Source of the DNA: Rhizobium tumorigenes
Lineage (GTDB): Bacteria > Pseudomonadota > Alphaproteobacteria > Rhizobiales > Rhizobiaceae
Reading direction: 5' to 3'
Length of the DNA stretch: 64,000 nucleotides
NCBI RefSeq assembly: GCF_003240565.2
Contig: NZ_CP117257.1
Span: forward strand, 124,001 to 188,000
Part shown: positions 54,881 through 64,000 of the stretch, one piece after another
How the letters are laid out: every line of letters begins with the position of its first letter
Position numbering within the stretch: the first letter of the stretch is position 1
Made by a program: the position numbers and the translations under genes
Notes under the pieces: model-generated
The model's input: the letters and a program-made list of their open reading frames with translations, nothing else
What the model was told of the DNA's origin: nothing
Database searches by the model: none

Positions 54881-57844
54881 TTAGATTCCATGAGCATCAC
54901 CGCGGACGCGAACACGCTCGTCAAAATCCCGTGTCAGCCGATCCATGTCATTTGCGACCTTCGGCAAAATCTCTCGTAGCGTTGCGTTACTCACTTTCGG
55001 TAAATCGGATTGGGTGCTCCGCGCCTCGCTGCCTGCAGTTCCTTGCTCTTCCGTCGAGATTGCGTCAAGTTCCGGAGTTTTCTCGCGATTGGTTTTTATC
55101 CGTTCGGACAAACGGATGATTGAGGTCTCACCATCGACGGTGGCTTGGACGTGCAATGGTTCGGGCGATTTCAATAAGTCTTCCTGCTCAGCGTGGCTCG
55201 CTTCCGTACTCTGGTGAAGTTCGAGCGCTTCGGTCTGCACGATCGGCTTGACCTCGCCACGTGCTGCTCGAACTTCCTGACGCTTTGCGATCCGGTCGAG
55301 CGTGGCTGCATAATCCGGCAAAGCCGGGAATTTGTCCTGGTAGAGCTCGCTACCGGACTTGCCCAGTTGGCTGGCCAAGATGTCCCTGTCGGCCGTATCC
55401 GCACGTGCGGTGAAGAGTTGCGTCCGCTCGTCGGCCTTGCTCAGCAAGGCGCTGTTGGCGTTGATACCATGGGCAGCATTGTGCAAGAGATAGACTTGGT
55501 CAACACGTTTGCCATCATCATGTCGGGTGAGTTCATAGGCGGAGCCGATGATTGTCGTCGGGCCTTCGATCTTGTAGCCCTTAACGCCCCTATCGCCCGG
55601 CTCGCCGGTGCTGGCCTCGAAGGTCTTGCTCTGACTGCTGCCATCGGGTTTGAAGGTAACGAATTTGCCGTCGACCTTTTCGATCCGGCCAGCTTCGCCC
55701 GCAACGAGATTCCTATAACTGCTGGTGACGCTGAGCCTGTCGCCGACCCTGAAACGAATATCCTTGTTGTTAAACGCCTTGAAGGTGACAGGGTCGCCGC
55801 TCAGGCGGCCGGATGCGAGACCCCGCTCTTCGATCTCCTTGGCCAGTACATCCACATCGACGCGCCGGTTGGCATAGAGCATGCGGACCTTCCCGGGATC
55901 GGCGTTAATGTCTCTTTCGTAAGCATTCGCCATCGCTTTCAGGGCAGACCCTGCATCCGCATTCTCGACAAGCGAGCCGGTTGCGACCAATGTTTCCACG
56001 AGCTTCTTGTGATCACCACCCTGCAGGGCTTCGACGACATATTTCTGACTGTCAGGCGTCCAATGACTCGCCTCGGCGGACGTCTGGTGCGCCACCTCTA
56101 TTTGGATAGCGGGTTTTTCTTCGCCACGCGCCGTCACACGTTCCTGACGTTTCGCGATCCGGTCGAGAGCGGCTGTGTAATCCGGCAAGGCCGGGAATTT
56201 GTCCTGATAGAGCTCGCTATCGGACTTGCTCAGCTGGCTCGCCAAGATTTCTCTATTGGCCGTGTCGCTGTGCAAGGTAAAAACCTGTGTTCGCTCGTCA
56301 GCCTTGCTCAACAGCGCGCTCGCAGCATTCAAGCCGTAGATGGGATTGTGCAAGAGATAGACCTGGTCAACACGTTTGCCATCATCGTGTCGGGTGAGTT
56401 CATAAGCGGAGCCGATGATTGTCGTCGGGCCTTCGATCTTGTAGCCCTTAACGCCCCTATCGCCCGGCTCGCCGGTGTTGGCCTCGAAGGTCTTGCTCTG
56501 ACTGCTGCCATCGGGTTTGAAGGTAACGAATTTGCCGTCGACCTTTTCGATCCGGCCTGCTTCGCCCGCAACGAGATTCCTATAACTGCTGGTGACGCTG
56601 AGCCTGTCGCCGACCCTGAAACGAATATCCTTGTTGTTGAACGTCTTGAAGGTGACAGGGTCGCCGCTCAGGCGGCCGGATGCAAGGCCTTGCTTTTCGA
56701 TCTCTTCGGCAAGTCGGTCGACATGGTCAAGCTTGTTGGCGTAGAGAGCGCGGACCTTCTCAGGGTCTGCGCTGATGTCTCTTTCATAGCTCTGCGCTAT
56801 CGCTTTCAACGCTGAAAAAAGGTTTGAGTTCTCGACAAGGGAGCCGGTTGTAGCCAATGTTTCCACCAGCAATTTGTGGTCGCCGGCCTGCAAGGCCTCC
56901 AGGATTGATTTCTGATTATTGAGCGTCGCATGGTCAGCATCGAGCGGCGTTTGGGACGCCAGTTCTACCGGGGCGGAGATTTTCTCCTCGCCACGTGCTG
57001 CTCGAACTTCCTGACGCTTTGCGATCCGGTCGAGCGTGGCTGCATAATCCGGCAAAGCCGGGAATTTGTCCTGGTAGAGCTCGCTACCGGACTTGCCCAG
57101 TTGGCTGGCCAAGATGTCCCTGTCGGCCGTATCCGCACGTGCGGTGAAGAGTTGCGTCCGCTCGTCGGCCTTGCTCAGCAAGGCGCTGTTGGCGTTGATA
57201 CCATGGGCAGCATTGTGCAAGAGATAGACTTGGTCAACACGTTTGCCATCATCATGTCGGGTGAGTTCATAGGCGGAGCCGATGATTGTCGTCGGGCCTT
57301 CGATCTTGTAGCCCTTAACGCCCCTATCGCCCGGCTCGCCGGTGCTGGCCTCGAAGGTCTTGCTCTGACTGCTGCCATCGGGTTTGAAGGTAACGAATTT
57401 GCCGTCGACCTTTTCGATCCGGCCAGCTTCGCCCGCAACGAGATTCCTATAACTGCTGGTGACGCTGAGCCTGTCGCCGACCCTGAAACGAATATCCTTG
57501 TTGTTAAACGCCTTGAAGGTGACAGGGTCGCCGCTCAGGCGGCCGGATGCGAGACCCCGCTCTTCGATCTCCTTGGCCAGTACATCCACATCGACGCGCC
57601 GGTTGGCATAGAGCATGCGGACCTTCCCGGGATCGGCGTTAATGTCTCTTTCGTAAGCATTTGCCATCGCTTTCAGGGCAGACCCTGCATCCGCATTCTC
57701 GACAAGCGAGCCGGTTGCGACCAATGTTTCCACGAGCTTCTTGTGATCACCACCCTGCAGGGCTTCGACGACGGATGTTTGTGAAAAATGACGCTCGTTG
57801 CCTGTAGAGCCGGCGTCTTGCACGTCTTGGTCATTCGAAGGCAT
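54881..57844 (-). CDS. GALLS-CT, internal in-frame product
   Basis: An internal ATG at 57844 (codon 809 of GALLS) is preceded by AGGAG (complement of 57853-57857) with 8 bases to the ATG. The product would be 987 residues, carrying the three repeats and export tail but not the helicase. In pRiA4, GALLS-CT starts at Met808, almost the same position. Both forms are needed there for full virulence on some hosts. Expression here is inferred. Confidence 0.82.
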   Translation of the reverse strand: MPSNDQDVQDAGSTGNERHFSQTSVVEALQGGDHKKLVETLVATGSLVENADAGSALKAMANAYERDINADPGKVRMLYANRRVDVDVLAKEIEERGLASGRLSGDPVTFKAFNNKDIRFRVGDRLSVTSSYRNLVAGEAGRIEKVDGKFVTFKPDGSSQSKTFEASTGEPGDRGVKGYKIEGPTTIIGSAYELTRHDDGKRVDQVYLLHNAAHGINANSALLSKADERTQLFTARADTADRDILASQLGKSGSELYQDKFPALPDYAATLDRIAKRQEVRAARGEEKISAPVELASQTPLDADHATLNNQKSILEALQAGDHKLLVETLATTGSLVENSNLFSALKAIAQSYERDISADPEKVRALYANKLDHVDRLAEEIEKQGLASGRLSGDPVTFKTFNNKDIRFRVGDRLSVTSSYRNLVAGEAGRIEKVDGKFVTFKPDGSSQSKTFEANTGEPGDRGVKGYKIEGPTTIIGSAYELTRHDDGKRVDQVYLLHNPIYGLNAASALLSKADERTQVFTLHSDTANREILASQLSKSDSELYQDKFPALPDYTAALDRIAKRQERVTARGEEKPAIQIEVAHQTSAEASHWTPDSQKYVVEALQGGDHKKLVETLVATGSLVENADAGSALKAMANAYERDINADPGKVRMLYANRRVDVDVLAKEIEERGLASGRLSGDPVTFKAFNNKDIRFRVGDRLSVTSSYRNLVAGEAGRIEKVDGKFVTFKPDGSSQSKTFEASTGEPGDRGVKGYKIEGPTTIIGSAYELTRHDDGKRVDQVYLLHNAAHGINANSALLSKADERTQLFTARADTADRDILASQLGKSGSELYQDKFPALPDYAATLDRIAKRQEVRAARGEVKPIVQTEALELHQSTEASHAEQEDLLKSPEPLHVQATVDGETSIIRLSERIKTNREKTPELDAISTEEQGTAGSEARSTQSDLPKVSNATLREILPKVANDMDRLTRDFDERVRVRGDAHGI

Positions 57845-60268
57845 AATTTTTTCTCCTGAGTCTTCGGTCGATCGGTTTTCTGAAAAGTTTGAGAGGGCGT
57901 CCGTTGATGACGATTCCCAATTTGGTTCCTGAACATCTTGCTGGTGGGCTATGGAACCAACTCGGGAACCGGCAGCACTGGTGTCGGGATCGAGCCCCGC
58001 ATAGGTCGGTTGAATTCCGTTCGCGAGGGATCCTCCCAAGTTCAATCGTTCGACTAGGGAGGTGATATCTTCGACAGCCTCGGCAGAACTGATTGAGCGC
58101 CGCGCCATTTTTTTGTGAGGTTCAATTTCTTCCTTCGTCGCGACGCGTTTCCTTTTCTCGACCGCAGTCTCCGGTTTTGTATCCGCTGTGATCCAGGGCC
58201 GCTGTCCTCGACGGGCTGAGGTGTTAGCCGGCAATCCTGGCCCATAGAATTCCGGCTGCATCCGCTCTTCAGTCGTGATGACGGACGCCTGGGATGCCTC
58301 TAAATCAATGGCCCTTTGGTAAAGGGGTGTGCTTTCCGGCATATCCACGTCCGTTATGGATGGCCCGTGAAACTGGTTCTCTCCAACGGAGCTCTCTTGC
58401 GTGGCCAGGGATGAACGAGGTGTCGTTGGAAAGATTTCCATCCTGCCGGCCGGCCTCAGCAACTGCTCGTTCGAAATCGAAGAGCGCTCCTCTAGGGCTA
58501 TGTGTTCGGACACTGGGAATTGAATGGAGTTATTAGGTACGATTTGCTGAGTGAGCTTTTCACTGAGAACTTGAACGTTCTTTGCCACGAGAGGAGACGC
58601 AATGACGTCGAGGCGACTGCGATGCCTTGTCAAGCCGACATAGGTCAGCTTATCTGAAAGAGCACCGTCACAGAGGAGGATGGCGTGATCAACTGTGGCC
58701 CCTTGGCTCTTGTGAATTGTAGCAGCGTAGCCATAGGTAAAGCCTGCAAACTCATTATCGGTCCAAGTGACCGTGCGCGAAGATCCGTCAAGCCGTGCAC
58801 TGATACGGACCGTCGCATTTGTGCCAATATCACGTCCGGAAGGTTCTGCGCTATGCAGTCCGACTACAGTTGCAAAAGTACCATTCCGAATATCAGCCTG
58901 CAGACGGCTCTCACTGAATAAGATTCTGTCTCCTAAGGCGAGATTGATTTTTTGCTGGACCCGCCTCGACGACCCATCATCTATTTGAAATTCAGAATCT
59001 CCCCCATCTATCAGGCTTGACCACACGCTCATTTGCTGGTCTTGCAATCCCGATTTATCGACGAAACTCTGATGGAGAGCGATATTGGCGCGGTTAACAC
59101 TCCTGTTGGAATGTGCCATGACAAGACGATCATCCACCGGGTATTGATCGCAAACTCTATTCATCTCCCCGAGCATGCGGTCGATGATTTGGTCTGATGC
59201 CCTTACGTTTGCGCCGCGAGGGCCAGCAGATACGAAACGGACATGGCCCGTTTGTTGGAGCGCTGTCAGATAGTTCCCGACAGCGCTCTGGGCATCGTTT
59301 CGTATGTCACGTCCGAGCTTTTCAGTTTCTAATCGCGACCCAGCATCGAGTTGTCGAAGCGGCTGGACTAGGTCATAGCAACCGGCTTGCTGCATAATGA
59401 TCGGCAGCAGGTCACCGGGTCCAACCGGAGGCAGCTGACGATCATCCCCCACGCAGATGAGTTTCGGCCTTTCGGTTGGTTGGTAGGAATCTGCACTTGC
59501 GATCTTGTCGATTAGCTGCGCAATCTCCTGCGTCTTGACCATTGACATTTCGTCGATGACGACAATGGTATTTTTTCCGACGGTCCGATCTTTGGCCTTA
59601 AACGTCGTGGCGACGTCGCGAAGCCCTTTTTTACGAAGCTCCTGAGCGGCACGGTTGGTAGGTACGAAGGCAACCAACTTTATTTGCTCGGCCGGGAGCC
59701 TATCTTCGTTGAACCGGTCCACCGCTTCGTTCAGGGCTCCAAGTACACTTGTTTTGGCGGAACCCGCCACGCCCACCATGGTGGCAGCGCGATTAGACCT
59801 GGACAGGTAATGCAGCGCTCCTCTGAGTTCCGGTGTGAAAAAGCCTCTGTCGGCGACCATATCAACAATGGTACCTGGAACGGCGAAGCTTTGTTCCGCG
59901 GACAGGTTGCTGACATGCCGTATAATATTCTCTTCCGCATTTCTGAGCTCGGTAGAGGTATAGAGAGGTTGGCCATCGGGCGATTCGAGCTGGGTAAGCA
60001 TGTCGCTTGCGATGACCTGCTGAAAAAGCCGGTCGATTTCTTGTGCCGGTCGCTTGAAGCGCGTGAGCGCCCGGGTCGTTGAAATCTTGAGCTGGTCTTG
60101 TCCGAAGACCGCAGTGCGGTTGGTGGCGTGGTTTACGACCCATTCCGCAATATTGCTCCGGTCCAGTGGGTTACTGGACTGGCGGAGTTCCGCCTGCGAT
60201 CGCGCGGGCACAGACGTGTCAACAGCAGCCATTCCGGGATCGGACATTATAATGTCATCGACTGGCAT
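54881..60268 (-). CDS. GALLS: GALLS protein, full-length
   Basis: GALLS, first known from the root-inducing plasmid pRiA4, is an exported effector that can replace VirE2. The start MPVDDIIMSDPGMAAVD (ATG 60268) gives 1795 residues, close to the described 1769; a GTG eight codons upstream also fits. The N-terminal half is a TraA/RecD-like helicase: Walker A VGVAGSAKTSV (about 166-175), Walker B TIVVIDEMSMV, motif III ICVGDDRQLPPVG and the C-terminal YVGLTRHRSRLDV. A nuclear-signal-like KRKRVATKEEIEPHKKMARR lies near residue 700. Three repeats of 289 residues fill the C-terminal half. The tail RDFDERVRVRGDAHGI is Arg-rich, as for type IV substrates. Confidence 0.93.
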   Translation of the reverse strand: MPVDDIIMSDPGMAAVDTSVPARSQAELRQSSNPLDRSNIAEWVVNHATNRTAVFGQDQLKISTTRALTRFKRPAQEIDRLFQQVIASDMLTQLESPDGQPLYTSTELRNAEENIIRHVSNLSAEQSFAVPGTIVDMVADRGFFTPELRGALHYLSRSNRAATMVGVAGSAKTSVLGALNEAVDRFNEDRLPAEQIKLVAFVPTNRAAQELRKKGLRDVATTFKAKDRTVGKNTIVVIDEMSMVKTQEIAQLIDKIASADSYQPTERPKLICVGDDRQLPPVGPGDLLPIIMQQAGCYDLVQPLRQLDAGSRLETEKLGRDIRNDAQSAVGNYLTALQQTGHVRFVSAGPRGANVRASDQIIDRMLGEMNRVCDQYPVDDRLVMAHSNRSVNRANIALHQSFVDKSGLQDQQMSVWSSLIDGGDSEFQIDDGSSRRVQQKINLALGDRILFSESRLQADIRNGTFATVVGLHSAEPSGRDIGTNATVRISARLDGSSRTVTWTDNEFAGFTYGYAATIHKSQGATVDHAILLCDGALSDKLTYVGLTRHRSRLDVIASPLVAKNVQVLSEKLTQQIVPNNSIQFPVSEHIALEERSSISNEQLLRPAGRMEIFPTTPRSSLATQESSVGENQFHGPSITDVDMPESTPLYQRAIDLEASQASVITTEERMQPEFYGPGLPANTSARRGQRPWITADTKPETAVEKRKRVATKEEIEPHKKMARRSISSAEAVEDITSLVERLNLGGSLANGIQPTYAGLDPDTSAAGSRVGSIAHQQDVQEPNWESSSTDALSNFSENRSTEDSGEKIMPSNDQDVQDAGSTGNERHFSQTSVVEALQGGDHKKLVETLVATGSLVENADAGSALKAMANAYERDINADPGKVRMLYANRRVDVDVLAKEIEERGLASGRLSGDPVTFKAFNNKDIRFRVGDRLSVTSSYRNLVAGEAGRIEKVDGKFVTFKPDGSSQSKTFEASTGEPGDRGVKGYKIEGPTTIIGSAYELTRHDDGKRVDQVYLLHNAAHGINANSALLSKADERTQLFTARADTADRDILASQLGKSGSELYQDKFPALPDYAATLDRIAKRQEVRAARGEEKISAPVELASQTPLDADHATLNNQKSILEALQAGDHKLLVETLATTGSLVENSNLFSALKAIAQSYERDISADPEKVRALYANKLDHVDRLAEEIEKQGLASGRLSGDPVTFKTFNNKDIRFRVGDRLSVTSSYRNLVAGEAGRIEKVDGKFVTFKPDGSSQSKTFEANTGEPGDRGVKGYKIEGPTTIIGSAYELTRHDDGKRVDQVYLLHNPIYGLNAASALLSKADERTQVFTLHSDTANREILASQLSKSDSELYQDKFPALPDYTAALDRIAKRQERVTARGEEKPAIQIEVAHQTSAEASHWTPDSQKYVVEALQGGDHKKLVETLVATGSLVENADAGSALKAMANAYERDINADPGKVRMLYANRRVDVDVLAKEIEERGLASGRLSGDPVTFKAFNNKDIRFRVGDRLSVTSSYRNLVAGEAGRIEKVDGKFVTFKPDGSSQSKTFEASTGEPGDRGVKGYKIEGPTTIIGSAYELTRHDDGKRVDQVYLLHNAAHGINANSALLSKADERTQLFTARADTADRDILASQLGKSGSELYQDKFPALPDYAATLDRIAKRQEVRAARGEVKPIVQTEALELHQSTEASHAEQEDLLKSPEPLHVQATVDGETSIIRLSERIKTNREKTPELDAISTEEQGTAGSEARSTQSDLPKVSNATLREILPKVANDMDRLTRDFDERVRVRGDAHGI
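55200..57775 (-). repeat. Three 867-bp repeats in GALLS
   Basis: The landmark ctgcagggcttcgacgac recurs at 57755, 56888 (variant) and 56021, exactly 867 bp apart, so each unit is 289 codons. Core blocks are RLSGDPVTFKAFNNKDIRFR, SSYRNLVAGEAGRIEKVDGK and SAYELTRHDDGKRVDQVYLL. Repeats 1 and 3 are almost identical over some 780 bp, while the middle one differs more. Confidence 0.93.
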
Positions 60269-60639
60269 GCTTACCACTCCTACTCTTCTCACTTTTCAAT
60301 CCGTTGAGTGATCATTCACCCGAGCATGGGCATTTCGGTAGGTGCTAATTCAAAACGCAACAAGTATCCGCTGCAACCTCAAAGCCGGTTGGAGGGAGCA
60401 TGGTGATCATCAAAATCCGGAAGCACGGGCTCGCTGTGTCGCGCGGCCTTCAAGTATTCTTGACGAAGGATTGAATTCATTGACCTCAGATGAAAAATCT
60501 TTTCTACGATATTATCCATTGGGAGAACTATAACTCGGCATCAAGCAATTTCTACATATCGGCGCAGTCAAAATCGCTACAGATGAAACTTAGGATGTTT
60601 ACATTTAAAGGCGACGAATTGCAGCTTTCTGAGCGGTAG
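60269..60639. promoter_or_regulatory. GALLS upstream region
   Basis: No gene is seen. It must contain the GALLS promoter. I did not find a convincing vir box; the closest (GGATTGAAAA on the minus strand near 60292-60301) is poor. Confidence 0.35.
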
Positions 60640-61338
60640 CGTCTGGATCTGAGCGGCGCGTTGCCGGCGGTGAAGACGATCTGTCCGTCGGCGCGCATGC
60701 GCAGGACTTCGTGCGGCTGGATCAGCGGTCGCGCCGCGAGCTGCTTCGAGCGTGTTCGCGACGATCCCCTCGCCTAAGAACTGCGGCTGACCTGATCGAT
60801 CTCGACCGTGGTCATGCCGCAGCGTTTAGATATGTAGTCGGCGGTCTCCGGATCGTTGATCGCGGCGAACGAGATCCAGCTGGCACTCTCGAACCACTTG
60901 CTCGAAGCCTCGCGGTCGCCATAGGTCTCGCGCATCTGGGCGATCGACTGATAGATCATCGCGAGCGTGATCCCGTATTTGCGGCCGGCGTCGCGCGCGG
61001 TCTCTATGATCGCATGTAGCCGAGGCGCTCGACCTCATCGAGGAGAAACAGCGCGCGCCCATTGAGCTGTCCGTCGCGATTGTAAATCGCACTCAGAAAC
61101 GAGCCGATGATGAGTCGCACAAGACCCGAATGGGTCTCCAACGTCTTGAGGTCGATGTTGATGAAGACGTCGGCCTTTCCCGCGTCGATGTCGCTTGTCG
61201 AGAATTTTTGGCGGGACACGCGCGCGGCGTAAATTCGGATAGGAAAGCCAGTGCGTTTCCTTGACAGTATTGGCATAAACGCCCGAGAAGGTTTCCGGTG
61301 TCATGTTGACGAAGGCAGCGACGTTCTCCTTCACGAAC
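60640..61338 (-). pseudogene. traG: traG (conjugative coupling protein) relic
   Basis: Pieces in different minus-strand frames line up in order with TraG of Ti plasmids. They are VKENVAAFVNMTPETFSGVY, NIDLKTLETHSGLVRLIIGS then ALFLLDEVERLG (Walker B), MIYQSIAQMRETYGDREA, and ARPLIQPHEVLRMRADGQIV. At least two frame shifts separate them. The N-terminal half, including Walker A, is replaced by IS21 debris at about 61338. Confidence 0.85.
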
Positions 61339-61446
61339 CCTCGCGATCGGCTCGCTGGGTGAGTTCAGGCCACAGACGTGCGAAGGTGGGAAGCCGCAAG
61401 CTCGTCAGCATGAGCGGCAGCTTTGCGATGTCGACAGATGCGGTGT

Positions 61447-61450
<4 letters not shown>
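61339..61450 (-). pseudogene. istB N-terminal fragment of a second IS21-type element
   Basis: MNTASVDIAKLPLMLTSLRL (ATG 61450) starts an IstB-type protein and is cut at the junction with traG after about 37 codons. Its ATG overlaps the stop of the adjacent istA relic (ATGA). Confidence 0.75.
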
Positions 61451-62573
<1,123 letters not shown>

Positions 62574-63698
62574 ATGCGTGGCAGTGATATGCAGACGGCG
62601 GGTCTGTTTTCTTATGTGAGCTGCGAAGCCCGCGTTCCGACAAGCCATCCGCTGCGGGCGATCAGCGCCATTGTGGACGAGGCGCTGGAAGTTCTGTCGC
62701 CAGATTTCGAGGCGATGTATTCAGCGATCGGCCGCCCGTCGATCCCGCCGGAGAAGCTGCTGCGTGCCCTGTTGTTGCAGGCCTTTTACACGATACGCTC
62801 TGAGCGTCAGCTCATGGAGCAGATGGATTACAATCTGCTGTTCCGCTGGTTCGTCGGCCTGTCGATGGACGCGCTGATCTGGAACGTCACGGTGTTTACC
62901 AAGAACCGTGAGCGGCTTCTGGCAGGCGACATCGCCGCCAAGTTTCTGGCCGCCTTGCTGGGCCAGCCGCGGGTGAAGGCGCTGCTGTCGGACGAGCACT
63001 TCTCGGTGGACGGCACCTTGATCGAAGCCTGGGCCAGCATGAAGAGCTTCAAACCCAAGGACGGCGCAGATGGTAGCGACACTGACGACAGCGGCTCTGG
63101 CGCTGGAGGGAAACGGCCGCCAAAGGCCGCAGGCCGCAACTCTGAGCGCGATTTCCACGGCGAGAAGCGCAGCAACGCAACCCATGCGTCGACCACCGAC
63201 CAGGATGCCAGGCTTTATAAGAAGGCCCGTGGTCAGGCGGCCAGGCTTTGCCATATGGGCCACGTCACCATGGAAAACCGCAATGGTCTGGTTGTCGACG
63301 CCACGCTGACCCATGCGACCGGAACCGCCGAGCACGAGGCGGCACTGGATATGGTGGGCCGCATGGATGGTCGTCATCGCATCACATTGGCTGCAGACAA
63401 AGCCTACGATACGGCCGACTTCGTCGCCGCCTTGTGGGACGCAAAGGTGACGCCACACGTCGCCTAGAACACGACGAACCGACGCTCGGCCATCGACGGT
63501 CGGACCACACATCACTCCGGCTACGCTGTCAGTCAGCGCATTCGCAAGCGTATCGAAGAAGTGTTCGGCTGGGCCAAGACCAGCGGCGGAATGCGCAAGA
63601 CCCGCCATCGTGGAAAGGATCGCGTCGGCTGAATGTTCACCCTGACAGCGACGGCTTATAATCTGCTGAGGCTGCCGAAGCTGCTGACGACGGCATAA
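62574..63698 (+). pseudogene. IS5-family transposase with two nonsense mutations
   Basis: The ATG at 62574 (CAGGAGCAG upstream) starts MRGSDMQTAGLFSYVSCEAR. It is a DDE transposase related to IS5/IS1182 types, with DEHFSVDGTLIEAWAS and LAADKAYDTADFVAAL. A TAG at 63465-63467 (after VTPHVA) and a TGA at 63630-63632 (within RVG*MFTLTATAYNLL) interrupt an otherwise continuous frame to 63698. The C-terminal part with IRKRIEEVFGWAKTSGGMRK is still well preserved, so the inactivation is recent. Confidence 0.9.
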
Positions 63699-63833
63699 TC
63701 GCGCCCGGAATGCCGAACCAGGCGGATTACGACAAAATGGGCCGACAAGGCCGCTGAAAAAGCCTCATCACGGCCCGCCTTCCAGCCGTCTAGTGCTACA
63801 GTGCGTTTACATTCAAATTGTGATTCACTTCCG

Positions 63834-64000
63834 ATGTTTGATGGGAGGGATTTCGATGTCTGTCGCGGGTTGGTCCGGGCGGCATGGCAGCAGGAACTCG
63901 ATACACTGAAGCAGCGGCTAGGCCCGGTCTTTGGTCGACGTGAACTTCGGGCATCGGCCAGTGCTTTCCTGGACGGTTTGTTGTCCGGAGTTGAGCGCAA
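63834..64000 (+). CDS. Transposase N-terminus (IS701-like), cut by window end
   Basis: The frame from ATG 63834 reads MFDGRDFDVCRGLVRAAWQQ, then GPVFGRRELRASASAFLDGL and LLSGVER to the window end. The segment resembles the N-terminus of IS701-type DDE transposases (LGPVFGRRELR...FLDGLLS). Only 55 codons are visible, so its intactness is unknown. Confidence 0.7.
   Translation, partial: MFDGRDFDVCRGLVRAAWQQELDTLKQRLGPVFGRRELRASASAFLDGLLSGVER

Noticed and set aside
55193..57784. Long + strand open frames opposite GALLS
   Set aside because: They mirror the GALLS repeats, have no ribosome site or homology, and the minus strand encodes clear helicase and repeat domains.
60290..60302. Possible vir box upstream of GALLS (GGATTGAAAA on the minus strand)
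   Set aside because: Too few matches to TNCAATTGAAAY and it overlaps the possible GTG start; not supported.

Overview
This window is a piece of an Agrobacterium (Rhizobiaceae) tumour-inducing plasmid of the nopaline type. It holds the 3' part of the virulence region (virD3-virD4-virD5, virE1-virE2-virE3), a complete T-DNA between a left border (19375-19399) and a right border (35776-35800), and the nopaline-catabolism (noc) region. These lie in the vir / T-DNA / noc order known for nopaline plasmids such as pTiC58. The window opens inside a vir gene and ends inside a transposase gene.

Layout. 1-11560: vir genes, all on the + strand; virD4 is split near its 3' end by a 933-bp IS5-family (IS1031-type) element. 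11561-17164: stacked mobile-element debris, chiefly an IS21-family element whose istB is split by an intact RIT element (three tandem tyrosine recombinases). 17381-19374: 43 copies of a 46/49-bp GC-rich satellite running directly into the left border. 19378-35778: T-DNA with acs, a gene 5-like plast gene, iaaH, iaaM, ipt, a decayed second ipt 3' end, gene 6b (split by a 2618-bp IS21-family element), another plast-family gene and nos. 35844-36776: a second copy of the IS1031-type element just outside the right border. 36875-53082: noc region (ocd, odh, arginase, three-subunit nopaline oxidase, hyuAB with a LysR gene, the nocPTQM transporter, nocR). 53215-64000: conjugation relics (trbI, traG), a full-length GALLS gene, and further IS relics.

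How the genes work together. VirD4 (coupling protein) delivers the T-strand and effectors (VirE2, VirE3, VirD5, GALLS) to the VirB channel. Inside the plant, VirE2 or GALLS protects and guides the T-strand, VirE1 being the bacterial chaperone of VirE2. T-DNA genes make auxin (iaaM, iaaH), cytokinin (ipt), growth modulators (plast genes, 6b) and the opines nopaline (nos) and agrocinopine (acs). The noc genes import and degrade nopaline to arginine, ornithine and proline, under NocR.

Most striking points. (i) virE2 appears to carry a one-base deletion that replaces its Arg-rich C-terminal export signal. The same plasmid carries GALLS, the known functional substitute for VirE2, including an internal GALLS-CT start with a strong Shine-Dalgarno sequence. 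(ii) virD4, gene 6b and the right-border flank are all hit by IS elements. (iii) The satellite abutting the left border is unusual and I know of no described counterpart. (iv) A roughly 61-bp operator-like sequence is repeated upstream of nocP/nocR and of the nopaline-oxidase operon.
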